DNA of 64,000 nt from Desulfomicrobium macestii. Lineage in GTDB: Bacteria; Desulfobacterota; Desulfovibrionia; Desulfovibrionales; Desulfomicrobiaceae. The stretch is taken from the NCBI RefSeq assembly GCF_014873765.1, contig NZ_JADBGG010000017.1, positions 1-64,000 of the forward strand, in the 5' to 3' direction. Of this stretch, positions 36,553-46,486 are shown in pieces; position 1 is the first letter of the stretch; each line of letters begins with the position of its first letter. The notes beneath the pieces are model-generated. The model ran no database searches. It saw only the letters and a program-made list of their open reading frames with translations, and was not told where the DNA came from. A program made the translations under genes and the position numbers.

Positions 36553-37881
36553 TTATTTGCTGCCGGTCTGGGGCTTTCGGTCCAGATGGGCGTCCTCGGG
36601 GATGGCTTCCTCGTCCAGATTGAACATCCGGCGGGCGTTGTGGATGAAACGCTGGGCCGACCCTTCTTCCAGAGAGCGGCGCTTGAGGTAGCTGATGGGC
36701 TCGTGATAGATCTTGTGGCACAGGGATTTGGCCAGTCGTTCAAGGATGGCGACCATCTGCGGGTCCGGGTTGGGGCCGAGCTGCTTGATGGATTTCCTGA
36801 GTTCCTTGCGTGCGATGCATTCACCCTGGTCCAGCAGCGCGACGATGGTCGGCTGCAGGGCCAGACCGTCACGCCAGCGCATGAAGGCCATGACCTCCTC
36901 GGCCACGATGCCCCGCGCTTTCTGCGCCTCCTGCATCCTTCCGGCCAGGTTCTCCTCGACCACTTCCTTGAGATCGTCGATGTCGTAGAGATAGACGTTG
37001 TCGAGCCCGTTGATGTCGGGATCGATGTCGCGCGGTACGGCGATGTCGATGAAGAAGATCGGCTTGTGGCGGCGCTTGCGCAATACGTCCTTCATGTCCT
37101 TGGCGCGGATGATGGCCGTGGGCGAACCCGTGGAGCTGATGACGATGTCCGTTTCAAGAAGCGCCTGATGCAACTCCTCGAAGGGCATGGCGCGCCCCTT
37201 GAATTGTCTGGCCAGCTCCTCGCCCTTGGCCAGGGTGCGATTGACCACGGTGATGTCGCGCACGCCCGAGGAAAGAAGGTGCGTCGCCGCCAGTTCGGCC
37301 ATTTCCCCCGCGCCGATCAAGAGGGCGCGGTGGTTGGTCAGGTCGGTGAAGATCTTGCGCGCCAGTTCCACGGCCGCATAGCTGATGGATACGGCGCTGG
37401 AGGCGATGGCCGTCTCGGTGCGGACCCTCTTGGCCGTGGAAAAGGCCTTGTGCAGCAAGCGGTTGACGATGACCTTGGCCACGCCTTTTTCCACGGCGTT
37501 GCGGTAGGCCGTCTTGAGCTGACCCAGAATCTGGGGCTCGCCCAGGATCATGGAATCGAGGCTGGAGGCCACGGTGAAGAGGTGGTTTACGGCATCGTCG
37601 CCGACGTGACAGTAGGTGTGACCCTCCAGATCGCCGGAGGGCTGTCCGCACTGGTCGGCCCAAAAGCGCAGGATTCTTGCGCGCATGTCCGCTTCTTCCG
37701 ATCCGACGACCAGAAATTCGACGCGGTTGCAGGTCGAGAGGATCATGGCTTCGCTCACGGCTCCGGCGTCGCTGACCAGTCCGGTGGCGGCGGGGTCGCA
37801 ATCGTTCAGCGCGAAACGTTCCCTGATGTCGACACCGGCTGTCTTGTGATTCAAACCAACGAGATAGATTTCCTGATTCAT
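36553..37881 (-). CDS. hemA: glutamyl-tRNA reductase
   Basis: 442-residue first enzyme of the C5 tetrapyrrole pathway: reduces glutamyl-tRNA to glutamate-1-semialdehyde with NADPH. Key features: GLNHKTAGVDIRERF at the start, catalytic Cys51 in ILSTCNRVEF, GEPQILGQLKTAY, KRVRTETAI, and the NADPH loop LIGAGEMAELAATHL. C-terminal dimerisation helices follow. Placed with a siroheme-synthase gene and a HemX/CcsA-like gene, this ties the operon to siroheme and haem supply, as expected for a sulfate reducer. Confidence 0.95.
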   Translation of the reverse strand: MNQEIYLVGLNHKTAGVDIRERFALNDCDPAATGLVSDAGAVSEAMILSTCNRVEFLVVGSEEADMRARILRFWADQCGQPSGDLEGHTYCHVGDDAVNHLFTVASSLDSMILGEPQILGQLKTAYRNAVEKGVAKVIVNRLLHKAFSTAKRVRTETAIASSAVSISYAAVELARKIFTDLTNHRALLIGAGEMAELAATHLLSSGVRDITVVNRTLAKGEELARQFKGRAMPFEELHQALLETDIVISSTGSPTAIIRAKDMKDVLRKRRHKPIFFIDIAVPRDIDPDINGLDNVYLYDIDDLKEVVEENLAGRMQEAQKARGIVAEEVMAFMRWRDGLALQPTIVALLDQGECIARKELRKSIKQLGPNPDPQMVAILERLAKSLCHKIYHEPISYLKRRSLEEGSAQRFIHNARRMFNLDEEAIPEDAHLDRKPQTGSK

Positions 37882-37902
37882 GGATTGGTGATGTCTATAG
37901 GA

Positions 37903-38733
37903 TTACTGTCTAAAGCTATGGTGTGACGGCAACAGGAAGTTGACCCCGACCAGGGACACAAGACAAAGAATGAAAAGGATTATGGCCGTTTTGGCTGGTT
38001 TGCGGCCCCGCCAGCCCAGCGCCATGCGCTGATGGAAAAGCAGGGCGAAAAGGACCCATATGACGATGGAGATCAGTTCCTTGGGGTCCCAACTGATTAC
38101 CTTCTTCCAGGTGAAGGAGGCCCACAGAAATCCGGCCAGCAGGCTAATGGTGTAAAGCGGGAATCCGATGCTCACCGCCCAGTGGTTGGCTTTGTCGAAG
38201 GTCTCAAGGGATGGCAGTTCCTTGGAGAAGCCGGGCAGCTTGGCCTTGGTCTTGATCAGCCGTTCCAGGTGCAGATAGGCCACCCCGGCGCCAAAGGCCA
38301 TGGCGATGAGCGCGAGCGAGACGAAGATGGTGCCGACATGCAGGCTGAACCACAATACGCTGAACTGTTCGGGCACGGCCAGGACCTGGGTGCGTACTGC
38401 CAGGGACGAACTGAAGAGGATCAGCGCCAGTGGCGCGGTGATCATGGATAGAAAATCATGCTTGAGGCGCCACCACAGGACAAAAAAGATGAGCACGAAA
38501 AACCAGGCCATGAGGCTCATGTAGAACTGGCCATGCTGCAGGTTGGCGGCCCCCAGTTCAAGAGAGCGCAGGGCCAGGTCCACGGTGTGCAGTCCGAAGG
38601 CCGCAGCTGATGTCCAGGCCGCGAGGCGTTTGAGGAACGCGCGGCGCAGGACCAGTCCCAGGGGGTACGAAACCGAGCCTGACAGGTAGAGCAGTACTAT
38701 GATCAGTTCAAAAAGTCGGGAAGCAGTCATCAC
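37903..38733 (-). CDS. HemX/CcsA-like cytochrome c assembly membrane protein
   Basis: 276-residue integral membrane protein with about eight hydrophobic segments. It matches the cytochrome c assembly/CcsA family by helix pattern and motifs such as WFSLHVGTIFVSLALIAMAFG and the tryptophan-rich SWDPKELISIVIWVLFALLFH near the C-terminus (shortened WWD-type region). Next to hemA this form is usually called HemX and is thought to control HemA level or haem export. Start 38733 (or the adjacent ATG 38730) overlaps the upstream siroheme gene by 26 bases. Confidence 0.82.
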   Translation of the reverse strand: MMTASRLFELIIVLLYLSGSVSYPLGLVLRRAFLKRLAAWTSAAAFGLHTVDLALRSLELGAANLQHGQFYMSLMAWFFVLIFFVLWWRLKHDFLSMITAPLALILFSSSLAVRTQVLAVPEQFSVLWFSLHVGTIFVSLALIAMAFGAGVAYLHLERLIKTKAKLPGFSKELPSLETFDKANHWAVSIGFPLYTISLLAGFLWASFTWKKVISWDPKELISIVIWVLFALLFHQRMALGWRGRKPAKTAIILFILCLVSLVGVNFLLPSHHSFRQ

Positions 38734-39397
38734 ACCATTCTCCGATTCTTGTATGCAGGTCAGTGGGAAGCACGCTCCGGAGCAGTTCCAGACAGCCGTG
38801 CCGGTCGTCGTTTCTGATCAGGTCCGGCAGGGAGGAGGCGGCCAGCCTGCGAAAGATCTCCCTGTTCTCGCCGCTGCTTCGCCCAAGGGCCAGAAGCGCG
38901 GTTCTGATGTCGGCCAGAAGGCGGGTCATGGCCTCGTATTCCGGTCCGTATCGCGTTTCCAGATCCCGGCGGATGACCCGGGCCAGGGCCGGGCTGGCTC
39001 CGCTGGTGGAAATGGAGATGGTCAGATCGCCGCGGGTGATGCTGGCCGGGAGCACGAAACTGCCGTGCTCGGGGGCATCGGTCATGTTGCACAGAATCCC
39101 CCGCTCCATGCAGATCCGCCCGATTGCGTCGTTCACGGCGCGATCGCTGGTGCAGGCAAAGACCAGCCGCGCCCGGTCCAGGTCCGTTTCGGCGAAGGGC
39201 CGCTGTTCATACGAGAAGTTGCCCTGCCTTGCAAGAAGCTCGGTCAGTCCGGTGCTCGGCGGCGCGGGATCGACGGCCGTGACCATTTCCGGGCCGCATT
39301 GCAGCAGCCCCTCGATCTTGCGCAGGCCGACTTCGCCGGCGCCGACGACCAGGCACTGCATGCCGGTCAGATCCAAAAGCAGAGGGTAGTAACGCAT
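38708..39397 (-). CDS. precorrin-2 dehydrogenase / sirohydrochlorin ferrochelatase
   Basis: 229-residue enzyme corresponding to the N-terminal half of CysG (Met8p/SirC type). It oxidises precorrin-2 to sirohydrochlorin with NAD and may insert iron to give sirohaem, the cofactor of sulfite reductase. The Rossmann loop is MQCLVVGAGEVGLRKIEGLL, followed by LVFACTSDRAVNDAIG and NMTDAPEHGSFVLPASITRGDLTISISTSG-type stretches (conserved Asp and Ser). First gene of the five-gene operon that runs to tilS. Confidence 0.9.
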   Translation of the reverse strand: MRYYPLLLDLTGMQCLVVGAGEVGLRKIEGLLQCGPEMVTAVDPAPPSTGLTELLARQGNFSYEQRPFAETDLDRARLVFACTSDRAVNDAIGRICMERGILCNMTDAPEHGSFVLPASITRGDLTISISTSGASPALARVIRRDLETRYGPEYEAMTRLLADIRTALLALGRSSGENREIFRRLAASSLPDLIRNDDRHGCLELLRSVLPTDLHTRIGEWCDDCFPTF

Positions 39398-39536
39398 GCC
39401 CGCCGTCTAGCAGAGCGGGCCCCGCTTGTCCAAGACGTCAGGGGCCCGGTCCCGCCCTGCCTGGTCCTGCCGGCTGAGAGGGCCTGATAATCCGGGGAGT
39501 TCTGGACTTTTGCGGGTTTTTGCCGGATGAAGGGTC

Positions 39537-40799
39537 ATGAATTCCGGCGATTCCGACATGCATTGCAAATCCTCCCCCAGATATCTGGTCATCCAGCTGG
39601 CCCGGTTCGGCGACCTGCTCCAGACCAAGCGCCTGCTGCGTTCCCTGCAGGCCGACGGCGAGGTGCATCTGCTGGTGGACGATTCCCTCAAATCCCTGGC
39701 CCATATCGTCTATCCGGGGATTGAAGTGCACGGCTTCGCCGCCCACGGAACTCACGGCCCCGACATTCTGGCCAGGGTGCACGAGGAACTGGCCGGCATC
39801 ATGGAACTTGATTTCCACCGCGTCTACAATCTCAATTTTTCCGGGCTAAGTTTTGCCCTGGCCGGGATGTTTCCTTGCTCGACGGTCCGGGGCTACCGGT
39901 CGCATCGGGGACAGCGGCTGATCGACTCCTGGCCCGGGCAGATCATGCGCTGGACCAGAACCCGCGCCTTGAGCGGCCTCAATCTGGTCGACGTGTGGGG
40001 GCTCTATGCCGAGCAGCCGGTGCTTCCGGAGCGGGTCAATCCAGACGCGGTCCCGCGCGGCGGCGGCATTGGCGTGGTCATGGCCGGGCAGAACGCGCGC
40101 AGGTCCCTTCCGGCCGGGATGCTGGCCCCGTTGGTCCAGGCTGCGGCCGGGCGCGTTGGGCACGGCCCCATTCACCTGCTCGGCTCCGGCGGCGAGCGGC
40201 GGGCGGCCAGGGAGCTTGCCGCCCTGTTGCCCGCGTCGCTCCGGGGCGAGGTCCGCGACCTGGTCGGCCGCACCGGCTGGCAGGAACTCCATGACACCGT
40301 GGGCGGGCTCGATCTGCTCGTCTCGCCGGATACCGGGACCATGCATCTGGCTGCCCATCTGGGCGTGCCCGTGCTGGCCTTTTTTCTTTCCTCGGCCTGG
40401 TGTCACGAGACCGGCCCCTACGGCCGGGGACACCTGGTCCTGCAGGCTACAAGAGAGTGCGCGCCCTGCCTGGAGACCGCGCCCTGTCCGCACGACGTCG
40501 CCTGTCGCCGGGTCTTCGGCGATCCGTCGGTGTTGCGTCATGTCAGCGGGCACACGGCCAGGGAGCTTGCGCCCGGGTGCGCGCTCATGTCCGGCGGCTT
40601 CGACGAACTGGGCCTGACTTTCACCGCCGTTGCCGGCACGGACCTCGATTCGGCGCGGCGAAAGGCGTTCAGGGCGATGGCCGCCGCCTATGCCGGGCTG
40701 TCCATGCGGAACGATGCGGAATTCTTGCCGGAGGAAACCTGGATGCAGGAGCGCGACTGGATGCTGCCCCAAACACTGCGAGGACGGGCCCATGACTGA
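39537..40799 (+). CDS. family 9 glycosyltransferase (heptosyltransferase-like)
   Basis: 420-residue GT9 enzyme that would transfer ADP-heptose or similar to LPS core. Start ATG 39537 (ATG 39558 also possible) precedes YLVIQLARFGDLLQTKRLL, the GT9 N-terminal strand, and the C-terminal domain carries DLLVSPDTGTMHLAAHLGVPVLAFF, the hallmark donor site. C-terminal region with several Cys (ECAPCLETAPCPHDVACR) is present in the long heptosyltransferase type. Its end overlaps the next gene by eight bases; both probably build the same glycan. Confidence 0.9.
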   Translation: MNSGDSDMHCKSSPRYLVIQLARFGDLLQTKRLLRSLQADGEVHLLVDDSLKSLAHIVYPGIEVHGFAAHGTHGPDILARVHEELAGIMELDFHRVYNLNFSGLSFALAGMFPCSTVRGYRSHRGQRLIDSWPGQIMRWTRTRALSGLNLVDVWGLYAEQPVLPERVNPDAVPRGGGIGVVMAGQNARRSLPAGMLAPLVQAAAGRVGHGPIHLLGSGGERRAARELAALLPASLRGEVRDLVGRTGWQELHDTVGGLDLLVSPDTGTMHLAAHLGVPVLAFFLSSAWCHETGPYGRGHLVLQATRECAPCLETAPCPHDVACRRVFGDPSVLRHVSGHTARELAPGCALMSGGFDELGLTFTAVAGTDLDSARRKAFRAMAAAYAGLSMRNDAEFLPEETWMQERDWMLPQTLRGRAHD

Positions 40800-42066
40800 A
40801 ACCCGACGAATTCTGGTTGTTCTGCCCATGTACGGCGGCTCCCTGCCCATCGGACGCTACTGCGGGAACGCCCTGAGGGAGCTTGGGCACGTGGTCGAAT
40901 ATTTCGAGGCTCCGGATTTTTTCTCCGCCTTCTCGGCCCTGAAGGGCCTGCGCGTGGGTACGGACCGTCTCGACTATCTGGAGAACAGCTTTCTGCAGGT
41001 CGTGTCCCAGGCCGTCCTGGCCAAGGTCGAGACGTTCTGCCCCGATCTGGTCTTGGCCATGGCGCAGGCGCCCCTGTCCCGGCAGGCCCTCAAACGACTG
41101 CGCCGCGACGGGGTGCCCACGGCCATGTGGTTTGTGGAGGACCGTGAGGTCTTTCCATACTGGAAGGCATTTGCTCCCCATTATGACCTGTTTGCGGTCA
41201 TCCAGAAGGGGGATTTCGCGGAGCAGCTGGCGGCGCTGGGGCAGCACGAGTCATTCTATCTGCCCCTGGCGGCGGATCCGTCCGTGCATCGGCCGCTGGA
41301 ACTTTCAGCCGTGGAGCGGCGCAAGTGCGGCAGCGAAATATCCTTTGTGGGCGCGGGTTACCCCAATCGGAGGCTGGCTTTTCGGCAACTGACAGGCCAC
41401 GACCTGCGCATCTGGGGCAATGACTGGGACGGGGAGACGACCCTTGCGCCCTATCTGCAAAAAGGCGGAGCGCGTATTGACACCGAGGAAGTGGTGCGCA
41501 TCTTCAATGCCACGACCATCAACGTGAATCTGCACTCCTCCGTCAGGCCCGGCGTATTGGTCGGGGACGGGGATTTCGTCAATCCGCGCACCTTCGAGCT
41601 TGCTGCCTGCGGAGCTTTTCAGCTGGTGGACCGGCGTGCGCTCTTGCCCGAGCTTTTCGCCGACGGCGAGCTGGCCCTTTTCTCCGACATGCCCGAATTG
41701 CTGCAAGGCATCGCATATTACCTCGCCCATCCCGAGGCCAGGGCAGAGGTCGCGGCCAGGGGACGGGCCCGGGTGCTGGCCGAACATACCTACGCCCACC
41801 GCATGCAGACCCTTTTGCAACACGCGGAAAAATTCATGCCGGTCAAGGACATCCCGCCCGATGATTGGCGGGCGCAAATCGCGCCGCAGCTGCGTTCGGA
41901 AGTGGAGGCCCTGTTGGCCGGATTGAACCTTGCGCCCACGGTGAGCTTCGAGGATCTGGTCTGGACCCTGCGTGGGCGGGAAGGGCGTCTTGGCCGACTC
42001 GAAACGGCCATCCTCTTTCTTGATGAATGGAAAAAACTGTATTCAGGTCCACGGCTGGGGAAATGA
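40792..42066 (+). CDS. CgeB-like glycosyltransferase (DUF3880 type)
   Basis: 424-residue GT-B-like protein starting MTETRRILVVLPMYGG at ATG 40792, overlapping the heptosyltransferase gene. It contains MWFVEDREVFPYW, SFVGAGYPNRRLAFRQL, IWGNDW, INVNLHSSVRPG and FELAACGAFQLVD with ELFADGELALFSDMPEL, the pattern seen in CgeB/Glycos_transf_1_2 proteins, often encoded with LPS or flagellin glycosylation genes. Acceptor is unknown. Followed by a 77-base gap before psd. Confidence 0.83.
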   Translation: MTETRRILVVLPMYGGSLPIGRYCGNALRELGHVVEYFEAPDFFSAFSALKGLRVGTDRLDYLENSFLQVVSQAVLAKVETFCPDLVLAMAQAPLSRQALKRLRRDGVPTAMWFVEDREVFPYWKAFAPHYDLFAVIQKGDFAEQLAALGQHESFYLPLAADPSVHRPLELSAVERRKCGSEISFVGAGYPNRRLAFRQLTGHDLRIWGNDWDGETTLAPYLQKGGARIDTEEVVRIFNATTINVNLHSSVRPGVLVGDGDFVNPRTFELAACGAFQLVDRRALLPELFADGELALFSDMPELLQGIAYYLAHPEARAEVAARGRARVLAEHTYAHRMQTLLQHAEKFMPVKDIPPDDWRAQIAPQLRSEVEALLAGLNLAPTVSFEDLVWTLRGREGRLGRLETAILFLDEWKKLYSGPRLGK

Positions 42067-42143
42067 CCGGGGAAAATTTGGCTTGAAACTCTCATTCCCC
42101 GCGAGTAGTCAGACCCTTGCCCATAAATTGACCAGGAGTTCTC

Positions 42144-42785
42144 ATGCATAAGCCCTCGATCGGCCTTTCTCTTGAAGGCCTGCCTTTTATCTTCTTCACG
42201 GCCATGGCCACCCTGACCTTCGCCCTTCTCGACTGCTGGTTCATGGCGACCGTCCTGCTCGTGGCTCTTTTCTTCGTGCTCAATTTTTTCCGCGATCCTG
42301 AGCGCGTGGTGCCCCAGGAGCCGGGCGTGGCCGTTTCTCCGGCCGACGGCAAGGTCATCAAGGTCGAAACCATGCGCGATCCCATGACCGGCGAGGACCG
42401 TACCGCCGTCTGCGTGTTCATGAACGTCTTCAACGTGCACGTGAACCGGATGCCCGTGGCCGGCCGCATTGCGCGCATCTCTTATTTCGGTGGGAAATTC
42501 CTGAACGCCTCCTTCGACAAGGCCTCCACCGACAACGAGCGCAACTCGCTTTTGATCGAGGACGGGGACGGCCGGTCCTGGACCATGGTTCAGATCGCCG
42601 GGCTCATCGCACGGCGCATCATCTGCTGGGGCGAGGAGGCTGACTCCCTGGGCCGGGGGCAGCGTTTCGGACTGATCAAGTTCGGATCCAGAGTTGACCT
42701 TTATCTGCCTGCCGAGTATGAACCAACTGTTCGAATTGGTGACAAGGTTTTTGCAGGGCAGTCGATACTGGCCCGCAAAAAATAA
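42144..42785 (+). CDS. psd: phosphatidylserine decarboxylase proenzyme (short form)
   Basis: 213-residue pyruvoyl enzyme making phosphatidylethanolamine. An N-terminal membrane hairpin (about 12-45) is followed by the catalytic core: SPADGKVIKVE, FMNVFNVHVNRMPVAG (conserved His/Arg) and the self-cleavage site KFGSRVDLYLP, where Ser182 would become the pyruvoyl group of a 32-residue alpha chain. This short type lacks the long N-terminus of E. coli Psd. AGGAG precedes ATG 42144, and pssA follows after 26 bases, so both steps of PE synthesis are co-expressed. Confidence 0.94.
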   Translation: MHKPSIGLSLEGLPFIFFTAMATLTFALLDCWFMATVLLVALFFVLNFFRDPERVVPQEPGVAVSPADGKVIKVETMRDPMTGEDRTAVCVFMNVFNVHVNRMPVAGRIARISYFGGKFLNASFDKASTDNERNSLLIEDGDGRSWTMVQIAGLIARRIICWGEEADSLGRGQRFGLIKFGSRVDLYLPAEYEPTVRIGDKVFAGQSILARKK

Positions 42786-42811
42786 AAAAAGAGATTTATT
42801 CAGGACCGTTA

Positions 42812-43570
42812 ATGGAACACTTGAAACCCAAGCATCGGGGATACTATCTGCTCCCCAACATGATGACCATGGCCAGTCTGCTGACCGGCTTCCTGGGTAT
42901 TCTGTGGTCCATCGACGGTCGTTTCGAGATGGCTGCAGTGGCCATCATCGTCAGCTGCGTCTTTGACGGACTTGATGGAAAGCTGGCGCGGCTGACCAAT
43001 TCGGCCTCGGATTTCGGCGTCCAGCTGGATTCCCTGGTCGATCTCATCGCTTTTGGCGTGGGCCCGGCGGTCATGATCCACCAGTGGAACACCTTCGAGT
43101 TCGGCCGCCTGGGCATTATGGCCTCCTTTCTGGTCATGGCCTGCGGCGCGCTCCGGCTGGCCCGCTTCAACATCCAGACAGGCAAGATCAGCAAGAAGTT
43201 CTTCATCGGCCTGCCCATTCCGGCGGCGGCCTGCACCCTGGCCACTTTTGTTCTCTTCTCCTCGTACATCCCTGAATCCCTGGCCGATCTGGTGCCCGGC
43301 ATCACGCTCGGGCTCGCCTTTCTGGTCTCCATTCTCATGGTCAGCAATGTCCGCTACGCATCCTTCAAGGACGCCGAGGTCATTCGCGCGCACCGCTTCA
43401 GCGCCACGGTCACGGCACTGCTCATTTTCGTGCTCGTCGCATCCGAACCAAAGCTTCTGAGCTTTGTGTTCTTCATCGGCTACATCATCTCCGGCCTTAT
43501 CTACACCTACTTCTTTCTACCCCTACGCGGGAAATCCTTCCTACGAGAGTCTTCTCACAAGATCTCGTAA
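42812..43570 (+). CDS. pssA: CDP-diacylglycerol--serine O-phosphatidyltransferase
   Basis: 252-residue integral membrane enzyme joining CDP-diacylglycerol and serine to phosphatidylserine, the substrate of the adjacent Psd. The CDP-alcohol phosphotransferase motif is intact: DGLDGKLARLTNSASDFGVQLDSLVD (D-G-x2-A-R-x8-G-x3-D-x3-D). About seven hydrophobic segments follow. It belongs to the membrane type II PssA found in Bacillus and many deltaproteobacteria rather than the soluble E. coli type. Confidence 0.95.
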   Translation: MEHLKPKHRGYYLLPNMMTMASLLTGFLGILWSIDGRFEMAAVAIIVSCVFDGLDGKLARLTNSASDFGVQLDSLVDLIAFGVGPAVMIHQWNTFEFGRLGIMASFLVMACGALRLARFNIQTGKISKKFFIGLPIPAAACTLATFVLFSSYIPESLADLVPGITLGLAFLVSILMVSNVRYASFKDAEVIRAHRFSATVTALLIFVLVASEPKLLSFVFFIGYIISGLIYTYFFLPLRGKSFLRESSHKIS

Positions 43571-43644
43571 AGGAAAAACGTAACCCCCTCAGCATCGTTT
43601 GCAGAAAACGGCCATCCAGGCGTACATTCAGCCAGGGTCAGTCG

Positions 43645-43671
43645 TTGTCTTTATCAACTATCGATTATACA
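43645..43671 (+). promoter_or_regulatory. possible promoter before leuA
   Basis: TTGTCT (43645-43650) and TATACA (43666-43671) lie in an AT-rich leader just before leuA; the 15-base spacer is short, so this is uncertain. I see no leucine-rich leader peptide. Confidence 0.3.
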
Positions 43672-43694
43672 TCATCCATCAAAAGGAGTGCATC

Positions 43695-45227
43695 ATGTCA
43701 GAAAGAATTTACATTTTCGACACGACCTTGCGTGACGGCGAGCAGTCTCCCGGCGCAACCATGAACCGCGACGAGAAGGTTCGTCTGGCGCGTCAGCTTG
43801 AAATACTCGGGGTCGACATTATCGAGGCCGGCTTTCCGGCCGCGAGCCAGGGTGATTTCGAGGCCGTGCGCGACATCGCCCAGGCTGTGCAGAACTGCCA
43901 GGTGGCGGGGCTTTGCCGGGCGCTGCCCAGCGACATTGATCGCGCCTGGGATGCGATCAAGGTCAATCCGCAGGCCCGCATCCATACGTTCCTGGCAACT
44001 TCCGACATTCATATGAAGTACAAGCTGCGCAAGGAGCGTCACGAAGTTCTGGATATGGCCGAGGCAGCCGTCAAATACGCGGTATCGAAGACCGCCAATG
44101 TCGAATTCTCCGCCGAGGACGCATCCCGTTCCGACTGGGCTTTTCTGGCGCAGGTTTTCGAGCGTGTCATCGCGGCCGGGGCCACGACCATCAACGTCCC
44201 GGACACTGTCGGTTACACGCAGCCACAGGAAATCGCCGAGTTGATCAAATATTTGCTGGAGAACGTGAAGGGCAGCCACAAGGCCGTCTTTTCCGTGCAC
44301 TGCCATAACGACCTGGGCCTGGCCACGGCCAACACCCTGGCGGCGCTCAAGGCGGGCGCACGCCAGGCCGAGGTGACGCTGAGCGGCATCGGCGAGCGCG
44401 CCGGCAACGCGGCGCTGGAAGAGGTGGTCATGTCCATGGATGTGCGCAAGGATTTCTATCAGCTGACCACAAACGTCAACAAAGAGCAGATTTTCCCCTC
44501 CACCCGGCTCTTGTCTTTGATCATCGGTCAGCCTATACCCCCTTACAAATCGATTATCGGTGCCAACGCGTTTGCCCATGAATCCGGCATTCACCAGGAT
44601 GGCGTGCTCAAGAACCGCCAGACCTACGAGATCATGACCCCCGAGTCCGTGGGGCGCCAGGAAGAGGACATGGTACTGGGCAAGCATTCGGGTCGTGCCG
44701 CCTTCGACAAGCGCCTCAAGGACCTCGGCTACCGGCTTGACGAGGAACAGCTCGGCATTGTTTTCACGGCCATGAAAAAGCTGGCCGACCGCAAGAAGGA
44801 AATTTTCGTCGAAGACCTCGAAGCTGTCGTCCTCGATGAGATTTTCCGCCTTCCGGACAAGTACCGCCTGGAATACCTGAGCGCCCTGAGCGGCAACATG
44901 GCCATCCCCAACGCGGTCGTCAAAATGTATGTGGACGGCGAAGAGCGCATCCTGTCGGATTTCGGGACAGGCCCCATCGATGCTGTTTTCAACACCATCG
45001 GCAAGGTTGTGGGGCGCAGCCCCAAACTGGTCCGCTATGCGGTCAACGCCATAACCGGCGGCACCGACGCCCAGGGCGAGGTGACCGTCAAGATAGAAGA
45101 AAACGGAAAAACCTCGGTGGGTCGCGCATCCGATGCGGACATCATCGTGGCCAGCGCCAAGGCGTATCTGAACGCCCTGAACCGCTTGGCCAAAAGACAG
45201 GAGGACAGCATATGCGCCAGACTTTAG
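43695..45227 (+). CDS. leuA: 2-isopropylmalate synthase
   Basis: 510-residue first committed enzyme of leucine synthesis: condenses 2-oxoisovalerate with acetyl-CoA. ATG 43695 is preceded by AAAGGAG; the longer frame from 43599 is leader. Motifs: [16 protein letters not shown] (metal Asp), [17 protein letters not shown] (metal His pair), [12 protein letters not shown], and the C-terminal allosteric LeuA domain after about residue 390 with the linker HESGIHQDG before it. It overlaps leuC by 16 bases. Confidence 0.95.
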   Translation: MSERIYIFDTTLRDGEQSPGATMNRDEKVRLARQLEILGVDIIEAGFPAASQGDFEAVRDIAQAVQNCQVAGLCRALPSDIDRAWDAIKVNPQARIHTFLATSDIHMKYKLRKERHEVLDMAEAAVKYAVSKTANVEFSAEDASRSDWAFLAQVFERVIAAGATTINVPDTVGYTQPQEIAELIKYLLENVKGSHKAVFSVHCHNDLGLATANTLAALKAGARQAEVTLSGIGERAGNAALEEVVMSMDVRKDFYQLTTNVNKEQIFPSTRLLSLIIGQPIPPYKSIIGANAFAHESGIHQDGVLKNRQTYEIMTPESVGRQEEDMVLGKHSGRAAFDKRLKDLGYRLDEEQLGIVFTAMKKLADRKKEIFVEDLEAVVLDEIFRLPDKYRLEYLSALSGNMAIPNAVVKMYVDGEERILSDFGTGPIDAVFNTIGKVVGRSPKLVRYAVNAITGGTDAQGEVTVKIEENGKTSVGRASDADIIVASAKAYLNALNRLAKRQEDSICARL

Positions 45228-46474
45228 CTCAGAAGATATTGCAGAGGCATACGGACCAGCCCATCACCGCGGACGGACAGATCGTCCAGTGCCGCGTGTC
45301 CATGGTGCTGGCCAATGATATAACCGCGCCGCTCGCCATCAAGTCCATTCGGGGCATGGGCGTGAAACAGGTTTTCGACAAGGACCGCGTGGCCCTGGTC
45401 TGCGACCATTTCACCCCCAACAAGGACATCGACTCTGCCGAGCAGGTCAAGGTCGTGCGCGACTTTGCCCGCGAGATGGACATCACCCACTATTACGAGG
45501 GCGGCAACGTGGGCGTCGAACACGCCATCCTGCCCGAATACGGACTGGTCGGACCCGGCGACATCGTGGTCGGGGCGGACAGCCACACCTGCACCTACGG
45601 CGGCCTTGGCGCCTTCGCCACGGGTCTCGGCAGCACGGACATCGCCGCGGCCATGGCCCTCGGCGAGACCTGGTTCAAGGTGCCCGAGACCATTCGCGTC
45701 AACTTCACCGGCAAGCTGCCGGAGCATGTCGGCGGCAAGGATCTGGTCCTTTTCACCATCGGCCAGACCGGCGTGGCCGGGGCCCTGTACAAGGCGCTCG
45801 AATTCGGCGGCGAGGTCATCGAGGGCCTTTCGGTCGAGGCGCGCATGACCATGGCCAACATGGCCATCGAGGCCGGAGGCAAGGCCGGACTTTTTGCCGC
45901 GGACGAGAAGACCCTGGCCTATTGCCAGGCGCATGGGCGCATGGGCGACAGTCCCATCGCCGCCGATGAGGGCGCGCATTACTGGAAGGAGATGACCTTT
46001 GACGTGTCCTCCTTCTCGCCCCAGATCGCCTGTCCGCATCTGCCGGACAATGTGAAGCCGGTGGAGGAAGTTTCCGACGTGCGCGTCGATCAGGTCGTGC
46101 TCGGTTCCTGCACCAACGGCCGCATCAGCGACCTGCGCGAGGCGGCCAGGATCATCAAGGGACGCAAGGTGGCCAAGGGTGTGCGTTTCATCGTCATCCC
46201 GGCCTCACCCGGCGCCTATTCGATGGCCCTGGACGAGGGACTGCTGCGCATTTTTCTCGACGCGGGCGCCATCATCAGTCCGCCCACGTGTGGTCCATGC
46301 CTTGGCGGGCACATGGGCATCCTGGCCGGAGGCGAGCGTTGCCTAGCCACGACCAACCGCAATTTCAAGGGACGCATGGGCAGCCTGCAGTCCGAAGTCT
46401 ACCTGGCCAATCCGGCGGTGGCGGCGGCCACGGCCGTGACCGGGCTTATCACCCATCCGGGCAAACTTGGTTAA
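45212..46474 (+). CDS. leuC: 3-isopropylmalate dehydratase large subunit
   Basis: 420-residue aconitase-type subunit carrying the 4Fe-4S cluster; isomerises 2- to 3-isopropylmalate together with LeuD. Cluster ligands are seen in VLGSCTNGRISDLR and in SPPTCGPCLGGHMG, and GADSHTCTYGGLGAFATGLGSTD is conserved. The length (~420) is the short prokaryotic type working with a ~165-residue LeuD. Start ATG 45212 lies inside the end of leuA. Confidence 0.96.
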   Translation: MRQTLAQKILQRHTDQPITADGQIVQCRVSMVLANDITAPLAIKSIRGMGVKQVFDKDRVALVCDHFTPNKDIDSAEQVKVVRDFAREMDITHYYEGGNVGVEHAILPEYGLVGPGDIVVGADSHTCTYGGLGAFATGLGSTDIAAAMALGETWFKVPETIRVNFTGKLPEHVGGKDLVLFTIGQTGVAGALYKALEFGGEVIEGLSVEARMTMANMAIEAGGKAGLFAADEKTLAYCQAHGRMGDSPIAADEGAHYWKEMTFDVSSFSPQIACPHLPDNVKPVEEVSDVRVDQVVLGSCTNGRISDLREAARIIKGRKVAKGVRFIVIPASPGAYSMALDEGLLRIFLDAGAIISPPTCGPCLGGHMGILAGGERCLATTNRNFKGRMGSLQSEVYLANPAVAAATAVTGLITHPGKLG

Positions 46475-46486
46475 AGGAGAGCAGTC